Assembly (NCBI RefSeq): GCF_016741815.1
Contig: NZ_JAERRJ010000009.1
Span: forward strand, 62,001-126,000
Origin: Nocardia acididurans
GTDB taxonomy: Bacteria; Actinomycetota; Actinomycetes; Mycobacteriales; Mycobacteriaceae
Reading direction: 5' to 3'
DNA: 64,000 nucleotides
The position numbers were made by a program, and so were the translations under genes. Under the pieces are notes generated by a model. It searched no databases. It saw only the letters and a list, made by a program, of their open reading frames with translations, and was not told the origin of the DNA. Position 1 is the first letter of the stretch. Every line of letters starts with the position of its first letter. Below, one piece after another: positions 8,542 to 19,016 of the stretch.

Positions 8542-8583
8542 GTGTATTTCCGCATGAGCACCCAGGAGTGTTGTCGAGGCTGA
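8542..8583 (+). CDS. Leaderless Cys-Cys leader peptide of the cysteine dioxygenase operon
   Basis: A 13-codon frame, VYFRMSTQECCRG followed by TGA, with consecutive TGT TGT codons at 8569-8574, placed 68 nt before cysteine dioxygenase. No ribosome binding site precedes the GTG, but a -10 hexamer sits at leaderless spacing. In mycobacteria, leaderless poly-cysteine short frames upstream of sulfur-metabolism genes are known to act as cysteine-responsive attenuators; this matches in layout and target. The long open frame reaching upstream from here has no other support and is not taken as a gene. Starting at ATG 8554 (nine codons) is the alternative. Confidence 0.7.
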   Translation: MYFRMSTQECCRG

Positions 8584-8606
8584 TTCGCCTCGACGGTCGT
8601 CGAGGC
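8573..8606 (+). promoter_or_regulatory. Attenuator-like triple segment after the Cys codons
   Basis: Three exact 8-mers allow two exclusive hairpins: GTCGAGGC (8573-8580), GCCTCGAC (8587-8594) and GTCGAGGC (8599-8606). The middle segment can pair with either neighbour. The first segment overlaps the second Cys codon and the end of the leader frame, so a ribosome stalled at the Cys codons would block the first hairpin and favour the second. Geometry is seen directly; function is inferred. Confidence 0.65.
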
Positions 8607-8651
8607 TTCGTATAGCCCCCGACCATTTACACAATTCCTGGAGTTTCGCTC

Positions 8652-9272
8652 ATGCGTTCCTCTTTACTTTCCCTTTCTGTCGATGATGCGGCCCATGCCC
8701 GCGGTGCCTCCCGGCTGCTGCCCGAGGTGACCGAGCGGGCCACCGCCTCGGCTCTCCCGACCCGGCTGCGCCCCGCCGACCTGCTGCGTCTCACCGATGA
8801 GGGCGCCGAGGACGTACTGGCCGGCCGCTACGATCACCTGCTCCCGCCGGACGGGCTGTGGCCCACCGAAAAGCGCTGGGCCGCACGGCTCATCGCCGAC
8901 GAAGAGGTGGATCTGTGGCTCATCTCCTGGGTGCCGGAGAAATCCACCGAACTGCACGACCACGCCGGTTCGCTGGGCGCGCTGACCGTTCTCTCCGGCG
9001 CGCTCAACGAATTCCGCTGGAACGGCACCGAATTGCGGCGGCGCACCCTCGCCGCCGGTGATCAGGCTTCTTTCCCGCTCGGCTGGGTGCACGACGTGGT
9101 GCGCGCCCCCGCCGAGGAGGCCGGCCTCGTCGGCCCGCTCGACCCCACCCTCAGCGTGCACGCGTATTCCCCGCCGCTCACCGCCATGTCCTATTACGAG
9201 GTCACCGGCCACGGCACGCTGCGGCGCACCCGTTCCGTCCTGACCGATCAGCCCGAAGGCGAACTCGAATGA
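8652..9272 (+). CDS. Cysteine dioxygenase family protein (cupin)
   Basis: Predicted non-haem iron enzyme oxidising L-cysteine to cysteine sulfinate. The 206-residue product has the cupin metal motif STELHDHAGSLGALTVLSG (about 98-116) and a second His in GWVHDVV (near 143), followed by SVHAYSPPLTAMSYYEV, as in actinobacterial members. ATG 8652 has CTGGAG at 8638-8643. Its stop overlaps the rhodanese start (ATGA). The upstream Cys-Cys leader suggests expression responds to cysteine supply, consistent with this function. Confidence 0.9.
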   Translation: MRSSLLSLSVDDAAHARGASRLLPEVTERATASALPTRLRPADLLRLTDEGAEDVLAGRYDHLLPPDGLWPTEKRWAARLIADEEVDLWLISWVPEKSTELHDHAGSLGALTVLSGALNEFRWNGTELRRRTLAAGDQASFPLGWVHDVVRAPAEEAGLVGPLDPTLSVHAYSPPLTAMSYYEVTGHGTLRRTRSVLTDQPEGELE

Positions 9273-9700
9273 CCCACATGACGATCGACGGCATGCTCAC
9301 CCAGGCGCGTTCGGCGCTGCGCCGCCTGCTGCCGGTGGAATTGCCGCAGGCCATCGCCCAGGGCGCGATTCTGGTGGATATTCGCCCGCAGGCGCAGCGC
9401 CAGCGCGAAGGCACCATTCCGGGCGCGCTCGTGATCGAGCGAAATGTCCTGGAATGGCGGTTGGATCCGACCAGTTCGGCGCGTTTGGCGCTGGCCTCGG
9501 ACCATGATGTGGAATGGATCATCGTGTGCTCCGAGGGTTACACCTCGAGTCTTGCGGCCGCCTCGCTGCAGCAGTTGGGACTGCATCGCGCCACCGATCT
9601 GATCGGCGGTTACCACGCGTTGAAAGCGGCCGGTTTGTTGACTGTCGCCGCGACGGCTCCGCACTTCGAGCGGGAAGTCGCCACCCTCGCCTGGGTGTAG
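9269..9700 (+). CDS. Rhodanese-like sulfurtransferase
   Basis: A single-domain rhodanese of 143 residues, with the substrate-site arginine region DIRPQAQRQREGTIPGALVIER and the persulfide-bearing cysteine in WIIVCSEGYTSSLAA (about residue 89). It probably moves sulfane sulfur produced during cysteine breakdown. Its start overlaps the dioxygenase stop by 4 nt, so the two enzymes are coupled in one cysteine-oxidation operon controlled by the leader at 8542. The exact sulfur acceptor is unknown. Confidence 0.9.
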   Translation: MTHMTIDGMLTQARSALRRLLPVELPQAIAQGAILVDIRPQAQRQREGTIPGALVIERNVLEWRLDPTSSARLALASDHDVEWIIVCSEGYTSSLAAASLQQLGLHRATDLIGGYHALKAAGLLTVAATAPHFEREVATLAWV

Positions 9701-9712
9701 GTTCGTTTCCCC

Positions 9713-9742
9713 GGGCGGCGGAAAAATAGGTTTCCGCCGCCC
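9713..9742 (+). terminator. Terminator of the cysteine operon
   Basis: A perfect 12-bp stem, GGGCGGCGGAAA with TTTCCGCCGCCC, and a 6-nt loop, 13 nt after the rhodanese stop and just before the lysS promoter. No U-run follows. Confidence 0.6.
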
Positions 9743-9758
9743 AGTAGGCTAGAACCCC

Positions 9759-11321
9759 GTGAGCACCCCAACCCCCTCTTCTACCGGTGGCAACAAGGCA
9801 TCTGCAGGGCAAACGCGCGCGGCCGCGCCCGTCGAGCAGGATGTCCCGGAGCAGATGCGGATTCGCCGGGAGAAGCGGGAGCGGTTGCTGGCGGAGGGCC
9901 GTGAGGCCTATCCGGTGGTGGTGCCGCGAACCCATACCCTGGCCGAAATTCGCGCCCAGTACCCCGATCTGGAGCCGGGTACCGAGACGGGCGTACAGGC
10001 CGGTGTCGCCGGTCGCGTCATTTTCATGCGCAATACCGGCAAGCTCTGCTTCGCCACGCTGCAGGAGGGCGACGGCACCAAGTTGCAGGCGATGATCAGC
10101 CTGAACGGTGTCGGCGCGGATTCCCTGGCGGCCTGGAAGGCCGATGTGGACCTCGGTGACTTCGTTTTCGTGCACGGTGAGGTGATCTCCTCCCGCACCG
10201 GCGAATTGAGCGTCATGGCCGATTCCTGGGACATGGCGGCCAAGTCGCTGCGTCCGCTGCCGGTGGCGCACAAGGAGATGAGCGAGGAGTCGCGCGTCCG
10301 CCAGCGCTATGTCGACCTGGTGGTGAACGAGGACGCCCGCACCATGGCGCGCACCCGCGTTAAGGTCATGCGCGCGCTGCGAAATGCCTTGGAGCGCAGG
10401 GACTTCCTGGAGATCGAGACGCCGATGCTGCAGACCCTGCACGGTGGCGCCGCGGCCCGTCCGTTCGTGACGCACTCCAACGCCCTCGACATGGAGTTGT
10501 TCCTGCGCATCGCGCCGGAGCTGTTCCTCAAGCGCGCGGTGGTCGGCGGTATCGAGAAGGTCTTCGAGATCAACCGGAACTTCCGTAACGAGGGTTCGGA
10601 CTCCACGCATTCGCCGGAGTTCGCAATGCTGGAAACCTACGAGGCGTACGGCACCTACGATGATTCCGCGAAGATGACTCGGGAATTGATCCAGGAAGTC
10701 GCGCAGGAGGTGTTCGGTACTCAGGTGGTGACGCTCGCCGACGGCACCGAATACGATCTGTCGGGCGAGTGGGCGACCGTCGAGATGTACCCCTCGCTGT
10801 CGGAGTCGATCGGTGTGGAGGTCACTCCGGAAACGACCGTCCAGGAATTGCTGGCGCTCGCTGATCGCGTGGGTCTGGAAATTCCGCAGGACAAGGGCTA
10901 CGGTCACGGCAAACTCGTAGAGGAACTTTGGGAGCATGTGTACGGCGACAAGCTGTACGCACCGACTTTCGTCCGCGACTTCCCGGTGGAGACGTCGCCG
11001 CTCACGCGCCAGCATCGGAGCAAGCCCGGGGTTACCGAGAAGTGGGACCTCTACGTGCGCGGCTTCGAACTCGCCACGGGCTATTCGGAACTCGTGGATC
11101 CGGTGATCCAGCGGGAACGCTTCGTGGATCAGGCGCGTTTGGCCGCGGCCGGTGATGACGAGGCCATGCGCCTGGACGAGGACTTCCTCGCCGCGATGGA
11201 GCACGGTATGCCGCCTACGACCGGAACCGGTATGGGTATGGATCGTTTGCTGATGGCCCTGACTGGCTTGGGAATCCGGGAAACGATACTCTTTCCAATT
11301 GTGCGTCCAACGGCTCGTTGA
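9759..11321 (+). CDS. lysS: Lysyl-tRNA synthetase, class II
   Basis: Charges tRNA-Lys with lysine. The 520-residue product has an N-terminal OB-fold anticodon-binding domain (GRVIFMRNTGKLCFATLQE, about 86-104) and the class II catalytic core with motif 2 (FEINRNFRNEGSDSTHSPEF) and motif 3 (GTGMGMDRLLMALTGLG). GTG 9759 lacks a ribosome binding site. A TAGGCT -10-like hexamer at 9745-9750 places the transcript start at the GTG, so the mRNA is probably leaderless. It is followed by lsr2, as in mycobacteria. It has no extra membrane domain, so it is lysS rather than the lysX fusion. Confidence 0.96.
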   Translation: MSTPTPSSTGGNKASAGQTRAAAPVEQDVPEQMRIRREKRERLLAEGREAYPVVVPRTHTLAEIRAQYPDLEPGTETGVQAGVAGRVIFMRNTGKLCFATLQEGDGTKLQAMISLNGVGADSLAAWKADVDLGDFVFVHGEVISSRTGELSVMADSWDMAAKSLRPLPVAHKEMSEESRVRQRYVDLVVNEDARTMARTRVKVMRALRNALERRDFLEIETPMLQTLHGGAAARPFVTHSNALDMELFLRIAPELFLKRAVVGGIEKVFEINRNFRNEGSDSTHSPEFAMLETYEAYGTYDDSAKMTRELIQEVAQEVFGTQVVTLADGTEYDLSGEWATVEMYPSLSESIGVEVTPETTVQELLALADRVGLEIPQDKGYGHGKLVEELWEHVYGDKLYAPTFVRDFPVETSPLTRQHRSKPGVTEKWDLYVRGFELATGYSELVDPVIQRERFVDQARLAAAGDDEAMRLDEDFLAAMEHGMPPTTGTGMGMDRLLMALTGLGIRETILFPIVRPTAR

Positions 11322-11438
11322 GTTCGCTGGATTGCATTGCCGATCCCCGTTCTGGGACTATCGGAATTCGCGGTATTCTGGCGTCGGGTAATCGGCCTGA
11401 CTATGCGGGTCGCACGATTTCGAGAGGACGTTCATCTC

Positions 11439-11801
11439 ATGGCAAAGAAGGTCACCGTTAGCTTGATCGACGATGTCGACGGTGAGTCCATCGCGGACGA
11501 GACCATCGAGTTCGCTATCGATGGCGTCTCGTACGAGATCGACTTGTCGACGGACAATGCGGCCAGGCTGCGGGAAGGGCTCGAGCCCTGGGTTTCCAAC
11601 GCGCGCCGGGTCAGCGGTCGCCGGCGTGTCAAGGCCGCTCCGGCCGGGGCTGCCGGGCCCAAGAGCCGGGTCTCGATCGATCGTGAACAAAGCGCGGCGA
11701 TTCGCGAATGGGCTCGCCGTAATGGCCACAAGGTTTCGGCTCGTGGACGTATCTCGGCGGACATCACCGAGGCTTACAACAAGGCTGCGGCGAAGAACTA
11801 G
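11439..11801 (+). CDS. lsr2: Lsr2, nucleoid-associated xenogeneic silencer
   Basis: H-NS-like DNA-bridging protein that binds AT-rich DNA and silences horizontally acquired genes. The 120-residue product starts MAKKVTVSLIDDVDG (oligomerisation domain). It ends with the DNA-binding domain containing IREWARRNGHKVSARGRI, whose RGR inserts into the minor groove. ATG 11439 has GAGAGGA at 11422-11428; longer in-frame starts upstream are ignored because they would add a non-conserved extension. A strong hairpin follows the gene. Order lysS-lsr2-clpC matches M. tuberculosis, with three extra genes inserted here between lsr2 and clpC. Confidence 0.97.
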   Translation: MAKKVTVSLIDDVDGESIADETIEFAIDGVSYEIDLSTDNAARLREGLEPWVSNARRVSGRRRVKAAPAGAAGPKSRVSIDREQSAAIREWARRNGHKVSARGRISADITEAYNKAAAKN

Positions 11802-11812
11802 TGCTCTTTGCG

Positions 11813-11858
11813 ACTGCCGCTCGGGTGTTTCGTGCGTGCCCGGGCGGCAGTGGTTTAT
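11813..11858 (+). terminator. Terminator of lsr2
   Basis: ACTGCCGCTCGGG (11813-11825) pairs with CCCGGGCGGCAGT (11839-11851), apart from one unpaired base, followed by GGTTTATT. It lies 11 nt after the lsr2 stop. Confidence 0.7.
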
Positions 11859-11998
11859 TCATACGCTTTGCGTATAACTGTCATGGGTAGTGCATGCCCA
11901 TCTGTAAGGTGCGATCTTGCTCGTGCCCGAAGCGCCAGGCACCATTAAAGTGTGCGAACGATGTCACTGGCTGGGTCTAGGGAAGAGGTATCGGCGCA

Positions 11999-12622
11999 GT
12001 GACCGCATTCAACACTTCGTTCTTGCGAGTCAAAGACCATGAGGGGCGTCAGCACGAGCTGATGCTGACCTCCGATCAGCCCCGCATCACCATCGGCCGT
12101 TCGCCGCAGGCCGACCTGTCGCTGTTCTGGGATGTCGAGGTCTCGCGGCTGCACGCGACGGCCGAATATCTGGGCGCACACTGGACCATCGTCGACGACG
12201 GGCTCTCGCGCAACGGCACCTTCGTGAACGGTGACAGGCTGGTCGGCCGTCACCGCCTGCAGCCCGGCGACGTGATCCGCATGGGCACCTCGCGGGTCAC
12301 CTTCCACGACTTCTCCAATGTCCCAGGCGATATCACGCAGACCTCCACGGGCGGCCTGCCCACACTGCGCTCGCTCACCGAAACCCAGCGCTCGGTGCTG
12401 ATCGCCCTGTGCCGCCCGCTGCGCGGCAACGACGGCTTCGCCTCGCCCGCTTCGAATCAGCAGATCGCGGCCGAACTCTTCCTGAGCGTGGACGCCATCA
12501 AGACCCATCTGCGTGCCCTGTTCGCCAAGTTCGGCGTCGAGGATCTGCCGCAGAACCAGAAGCGGGTCCGCCTGGCCAATCTGGCCCTGCAGTCCGGCGT
12601 CATCTCCGAACGCGATCTCTGA
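11999..12622 (+). CDS. FHA domain protein with C-terminal winged-helix/LuxR-like region
   Basis: A 207-residue cytosolic protein. Residues about 28-105 form a forkhead-associated phosphothreonine-binding domain with the hallmark GRS (ITIGRSPQADLSL), SRLHA and RNGTFVNG motifs. The last 90 residues (SLTETQRSVLIALCRPL to AELFLSVDAIKTHLRALFAKFG) resemble a transcription-factor helix-turn-helix. The product may link Ser/Thr kinase signalling to gene expression. GTG 11999 follows GAAGAGG. No kinase gene is adjacent. The DNA-binding assignment is by pattern only. Confidence 0.8.
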   Translation: MTAFNTSFLRVKDHEGRQHELMLTSDQPRITIGRSPQADLSLFWDVEVSRLHATAEYLGAHWTIVDDGLSRNGTFVNGDRLVGRHRLQPGDVIRMGTSRVTFHDFSNVPGDITQTSTGGLPTLRSLTETQRSVLIALCRPLRGNDGFASPASNQQIAAELFLSVDAIKTHLRALFAKFGVEDLPQNQKRVRLANLALQSGVISERDL

Positions 12623-12642
12623 TCCGAGTCTTTCATCGCGCA

Positions 12643-12662
12643 AGCCCCGAATCTCCGGGGCT
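12643..12662 (+). terminator. Terminator of the FHA gene
   Basis: AGCCCCG (12643-12649) and CGGGGCT (12656-12662) form a 7-bp stem with a 6-nt loop, 21 nt after the stop. No U-tract. Confidence 0.5.
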
Positions 12663-12783
12663 CGTGGACGCTCGCTGATGTGCGTAAGCGTTTCAGCGAT
12701 GGAGACTCCCGGCCCCGGGCGGTTGACTGTATTCAGTTGATCGCCACGGGATTCGGGCGACAAAGCCAGTCAAGGAGATCGAT

Positions 12784-13347
12784 ATGTTCGCGCTTCGCAT
12801 TGCCGCTCTGGTGGCGGCGACCCTGTCCACGGGTCTGATCGCGGGGTTGTTCTACGGCTACGCCAACTCGGTCATGCCCGCGCTGAACCGCACCGACGAC
12901 CGCGTGCTGATCGACGTGATGCAGAAGATCAACGTGGTGATCATCAACCCGGTGTTCATGATCGGGTTCCTGGGCACGGTCGGTTTCAGCGTGCTGGCCG
13001 CGGCTCTGCATCTGGGCAAGGACGTCCGCGCCACGCTGATCTGGATCATCGTGGCCCTGGTGATCAATGTGATCGCCTTCGGCGTCACCTCGGGTCTGAA
13101 CGTCCCGCTCAACAACCAGTTGGAGGCGGCCGGTGACGTGAGCGGGATCGCCGATCTGGCGGCTGTGCGCGCCCAGTTCGAGGCCGACTGGGTGAAGTGG
13201 AACATCCTGCGCGCGGTGCTGCACACGGCCGCCTTCCTGGTGCTGTGCGGTGCGCTGTTCGTGGCGGGCATGCAGCGCGGCGAGGAGAAGTCGGCGGCCC
13301 CGCAGGCGACCTACGGCACGCAGCAGAATTTCAGTAACACGTTGTAA
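12784..13347 (+). CDS. DUF1772 (anthrone oxygenase-like) membrane protein
   Basis: A 187-residue protein with four predicted membrane segments (about 5-27, 55-77, 80-100 and 140-162) and the family's polar residues between the first two (FYGYANSVMPALNRTDDR). DUF1772 members are called anthrone-oxygenase-like after fungal homologues, but bacterial members are mostly uncharacterised. It stands alone between its own terminator and that of the FHA gene. AAGGAG at 12772-12777 precedes ATG 12784. Confidence 0.8.
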   Translation: MFALRIAALVAATLSTGLIAGLFYGYANSVMPALNRTDDRVLIDVMQKINVVIINPVFMIGFLGTVGFSVLAAALHLGKDVRATLIWIIVALVINVIAFGVTSGLNVPLNNQLEAAGDVSGIADLAAVRAQFEADWVKWNILRAVLHTAAFLVLCGALFVAGMQRGEEKSAAPQATYGTQQNFSNTL

Positions 13348-13376
13348 TAGTTACCCACCGGTACACCCTCTACCTG

Positions 13377-13417
13377 GAACGCGTTCCGGCTACATTGCCG
13401 GAACGCGTTCTATTTTT
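13377..13417 (+). terminator. Strong intrinsic terminator after the DUF1772 gene
   Basis: A perfect 14-bp stem (13377-13390 with 13397-13410) with loop TACATT, followed by TATTTTT. The arms contain the self-complementary decamer GAACGCGTTC. This is the most canonical rho-independent terminator of the window. Confidence 0.9.
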
Positions 13418-13426
13418 GGAGGGGTC

Positions 13427-14386
13427 ATGCCACGTGCGCCGCAGCGCCGCGCGCCCGGGTTCCTACTGCTCACGACGGTTCTCGCCGTCCTGTGCACGGC
13501 GTTGGGCGGCACCGCCCGCGCCGAGTATCCGGTCGACTACAACTTCTTCGCGGGCATCCCGTACGAGCTCGCCGACCCCGGCGGCTCCCTGCCCGGATCC
13601 AACGACTGGTCCTGCCGCCCCTCCGCCGCGCACCCGAATCCCGTGGTCCTGCTGCACGGCACCGCCGGTGGCGCACAGACCAATTGGGGCGCGTACGTCC
13701 CGCTGCTGGCCAACGAGGGCTACTGCGTCTACGCCCTCAACTACGGCGCGCTGGACGTGCCGTGGCCGCTGAAAGCGATGGGCGGTATGCGCCCGGTGCC
13801 CGAAAGTGCCCAGGAGGTGGCGGTTTTCGTGGACCGCGTGCTCGCGGCCACCGGCGCGGCCAAGGTGGATTTCATCGGCCACTCCCAGGGCAGCCTGGTC
13901 GGCAACTACTTCGTCAAGCGCCTCGGCGGCGCCGACCTGGTGGAGAAATTCGTCTCCATCGCCGGACCCTGGCTCGGCGCGTACGGCGAACAGATGAACC
14001 TGTGGCGCACCATCGGGCAGCGCCTGGGCGTCGACGCCGACACCCTGGACGCCGGCGTCTCCGGCGGCATCTGCTTCGGCTGCTCGCAGATCATCGGCGG
14101 CTCCACCTTCCTCGCGGCGCTCAACGGCGACGGCGTCTATGCCCCGAACGTGGCCTACACCAATATCGCCACCGTCTACGACGAGATCGCCTACCCGTAC
14201 ACCAGCGGTCTGGTCGAGGCGCCCAACGCGGTGAACATCGTGGTGCAGGACGGTTGCCCGTCCGACTTCTCCGAGCATCTGGCCATTGCCGGCAGCCCGC
14301 GCGCGGCCGCCTACGCGCTCAACGCCCTCGACCCGGCGCACCCGCGACCGGTCCCCTGCGAGTTCATCCCGCCCTTCACCGGGTAG
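13427..14386 (+). CDS. Secreted alpha/beta-hydrolase lipase (LipA/EstA type)
   Basis: A 319-residue exported esterase or lipase. A basic N-terminus, a hydrophobic stretch (about 12-27) and GGTARA before EYPVDY form a signal peptide, cleaved near residue 31. The mature enzyme has the oxyanion-hole motif PVVLLHGTAGG and the nucleophile elbow FIGHSQGS. The C-terminal EHLAI segment supplies a candidate catalytic His. Several Cys residues probably form disulfides. ATG 13427 has TTGGAGGGG just upstream. It is likely to hydrolyse acylglycerols outside the cell, but the substrate is not shown. Confidence 0.88.
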   Translation: MPRAPQRRAPGFLLLTTVLAVLCTALGGTARAEYPVDYNFFAGIPYELADPGGSLPGSNDWSCRPSAAHPNPVVLLHGTAGGAQTNWGAYVPLLANEGYCVYALNYGALDVPWPLKAMGGMRPVPESAQEVAVFVDRVLAATGAAKVDFIGHSQGSLVGNYFVKRLGGADLVEKFVSIAGPWLGAYGEQMNLWRTIGQRLGVDADTLDAGVSGGICFGCSQIIGGSTFLAALNGDGVYAPNVAYTNIATVYDEIAYPYTSGLVEAPNAVNIVVQDGCPSDFSEHLAIAGSPRAAAYALNALDPAHPRPVPCEFIPPFTG

Positions 14387-14409
14387 AACATCTCCTGTTC
14401 GCTGTGGGC

Positions 14410-14438
14410 GTAGCCGGGTGGGAAACGATCCCGGCTAC
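14410..14438 (+). terminator. Terminator of the lipase gene
   Basis: GTAGCCGGG (14410-14418) pairs exactly with CCCGGCTAC (14430-14438); it lies 23 nt after the lipase stop. No U-run. Confidence 0.6.
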
Positions 14439-14627
14439 AGGCCCGTTATGGATGAATGAGTCATGTTGTCGCCTGTTCGCAATAGGGTGGACGGACGACG
14501 TGCGTGACCCCTGCCAACTAGAGTGGAGGCGGGGGATGCAACCCCAGGGCTTCATGGCAGGCTGGCGTCAGTCATAGGCACTGAAGCGCCGGATGCCGTT
14601 GATAGCGGAGCAGGAAGTGAGGGAGCG

Positions 14628-17180
<2,553 letters not shown>

Positions 17181-17202
17181 TCCGGAACGGTCCGCGAGAC
17201 AA

Positions 17203-17242
17203 CGGAAGCCCCGCTCACCTGCCGAGGTGGGCGGGGCTTCCG
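17203..17242 (+). terminator. Hairpin terminator of clpC
   Basis: CGGAAGCCCCG and CGGGGCTTCCG form a GC-rich stem extended by CACCT/AGGTG, 23 nt after the clpC stop. Confidence 0.65.
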
Positions 17243-17335
17243 GCTGTTCGCGCGACAATATCGGACCGAAAATGAATGGCGCCCGGTCCGGGTCCGCGCG
17301 GATGCTCGAACGAGTCATCCGACGAAAGGGGCCAT

Positions 17336-18127
17336 ATGCTCACCGACAGTCAGATAGCGGATTTCATTACCGGCGGATTCGTGAAGCTGGAGAACGCCTT
17401 TCCCGCCGACATGGCCGCGGCCGGACTCGAAATCCTGTGGAAGGCAACCGGATGCGATCCGGACGATCCGGCCACGTGGACCCAGCCGGTCCACCGTTTC
17501 CCCGATTTCGCCATGCCCCCGTTCGTGCGGGCCGCGAATACGCCCGTGCTGCGTGCGGCTTTCGATCAGCTGGTGGGTAAGGGCCGCTGGTTCCCGCGGA
17601 ACAGTCTCGGCGGTTTCGTGATCCGCTTCCCCAGCGATGCCGCGCCCGGCGACGACGGTTGGCATGTCGACGCCAGCTTCCCCAGCGACGATCCCGATGC
17701 CGAGCCGTTCGACTACCTGCGGTGGCGGGTCAATCTGTATTCCAGGGGCCGAGGCCTGCTGATGCTTTTCCTGTTCTCGGATGTGGCCGAAGGCGATGCC
17801 CCGACCCGCATCCGGGTGGGTTCCCATCTGCGCGTAGCGAAGTCCTTGCAGCCGTTGGGCGACCGCGGTGCGGCGGTCGCTTCCGCACTCATGATCGAGG
17901 CGTACGACGCGACGGCGGATCTGCCCGAGGTCTACGCCACCGGTGCGGCCGGCACCGTCTACCTCTGCCATCCCTTCCTGGTGCACGCGGGTCAGGCGCA
18001 TCACGGCCGCAATCCGCGCTTCCTGGCGCAGCCGCCGCTGCAGGTGCCGGAGCCGGCCGTCCTGGATCGCCCGGATGGCGCGTATTCGCCTGTGGAGCAG
18101 GCTATTCGGCTGGGCCTGGCGGGCTGA
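17336..18127 (+). CDS. Phytanoyl-CoA dioxygenase (PhyH) family protein
   Basis: A 263-residue Fe(II)/2-oxoglutarate-dependent oxygenase. The metal triad is visible as H-x-D in DDGWHVDASF (about 112) and a distal His in CHPFLVHAGQ (near 218), with a downstream region likely to bind 2-oxoglutarate. Such enzymes hydroxylate diverse acyl or small-molecule substrates; this one is not identified. ATG 17336 has GACGAAAGGGG upstream. It is a single-gene unit, convergent with the nitroreductase gene. Confidence 0.8.
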   Translation: MLTDSQIADFITGGFVKLENAFPADMAAAGLEILWKATGCDPDDPATWTQPVHRFPDFAMPPFVRAANTPVLRAAFDQLVGKGRWFPRNSLGGFVIRFPSDAAPGDDGWHVDASFPSDDPDAEPFDYLRWRVNLYSRGRGLLMLFLFSDVAEGDAPTRIRVGSHLRVAKSLQPLGDRGAAVASALMIEAYDATADLPEVYATGAAGTVYLCHPFLVHAGQAHHGRNPRFLAQPPLQVPEPAVLDRPDGAYSPVEQAIRLGLAG

Positions 18128-18129
18128 TG

Positions 18130-18160
18130 CTCAGCCACCGGCTGATGCTCGCTGGCTGAG
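18130..18160. terminator. Bidirectional hairpin between PhyH and nitroreductase genes
   Basis: CTCAGCCA (18130-18137) pairs with TGGCTGAG (18153-18160) between convergent genes. The 11-mer GGCTGATGCTC is also directly repeated here (18122 and 18140). Confidence 0.5.
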
Positions 18161-18179
18161 GTTTACCGGTGACCCGGGT

Positions 18180-18920
18180 TCACCAGTGGTCGCGGTGGAT
18201 CACCTCGGCGGCGGGCCGCCGCGAGGTGGGTCCGAGCTTCCCGCGAGGCCAGCCCACCGGAATGATCGCGTAGGTTTGCACTGCCTTCGGAATGTCCAGG
18301 GCCGCTTTGAATTCCGATTCGAGCATGAGGTGCCAGGTGGTGATGGTCGCGCCGAGCCCCAGGGTGCGTGCGGCCAGCAGCAGGTTCTGTACGGCCGGAT
18401 AGGTGCTGGCCGCCCCGCCGAGCCGGGTCGCGTTCGGCATATTGCGCAGGACGGTCAGCGCGCGGCGCGGGCCCAGCCGCAGCAGGGTGGCCATGATGTG
18501 GCGGGCCTGTTCGCGGAAGGCGGCCGCGTGTTCGGACGGGTCGTAGCAGGCGACGATGAGTGCGGGCGTCTCATGGAAGTGATCGCGCTGATAGAGCAGT
18601 GCGGCCCCGAGCCGCTCCTGCATCTCCGCCGTCGTGCCGGGCGGCCGGATCCCCCCGAAGGCCTCGATGTAGAAGGTGCTGATCTCGCGCCACAGCTCCG
18701 CCACTTTCGAGATTCGCGCCCGGTCGGTGACAACCACGAAGCGGAAGCTCTGCGCGTTCCCGCCGCTGGGCGCCCAGGTGGCGGCTTCGATGAGCTGGGT
18801 GAGCACATCCTCGGGCACGGGATCGGGCCGGAGTCGTCGCATCGCGCGCATGGTGCGCATGATCTCGAAGACGGGCGCGTCCGCGCCCAGGGCGACGGGG
18901 GACCGTTCGGGCTTCGCCAT
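18180..18920 (-). CDS. Nitroreductase family FMN protein
   Basis: A 246-residue flavoprotein. MRTMRAMRRLRPDPVPEDV near the N-terminus and EAATWAPSGGNAQSFRFVVV are the nitroreductase FMN-binding signatures. GLGATITTWHLM in the C-terminal half is also typical. Likely NAD(P)H-dependent reduction of nitro compounds, quinones or unsaturated substrates in the cytosol. It is transcribed alone on the minus strand. The true substrate cannot be read from the sequence. Confidence 0.85.
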   Translation of the reverse strand: MAKPERSPVALGADAPVFEIMRTMRAMRRLRPDPVPEDVLTQLIEAATWAPSGGNAQSFRFVVVTDRARISKVAELWREISTFYIEAFGGIRPPGTTAEMQERLGAALLYQRDHFHETPALIVACYDPSEHAAAFREQARHIMATLLRLGPRRALTVLRNMPNATRLGGAASTYPAVQNLLLAARTLGLGATITTWHLMLESEFKAALDIPKAVQTYAIIPVGWPRGKLGPTSRRPAAEVIHRDHW

Positions 18921-19016
18921 GGCGTGCTCCCGCGAAAATCGTTGGTGCGCAGAAGAATACCGACCGTCAGCGGATCGATTGCCGGAAACGGCCGGTGCTG
19001 CCGCTGACCGGGATTG

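Noticed and set aside
8356..8583. 75-codon frame ending in the Cys-Cys leader
   Set aside because: Most of it overlaps coaX or precedes the promoter; only the last 13 codons have support.
9519..11204. Long antisense frame opposite lysS and the rhodanese gene
   Set aside because: Codon-bias artefact; it crosses a terminator and an unrelated gene, with no start signals.
14400..14627. ClgR-type operator upstream of clpC
   Set aside because: GTTCGCAATAGGGTGG only half matches the palindromic consensus.
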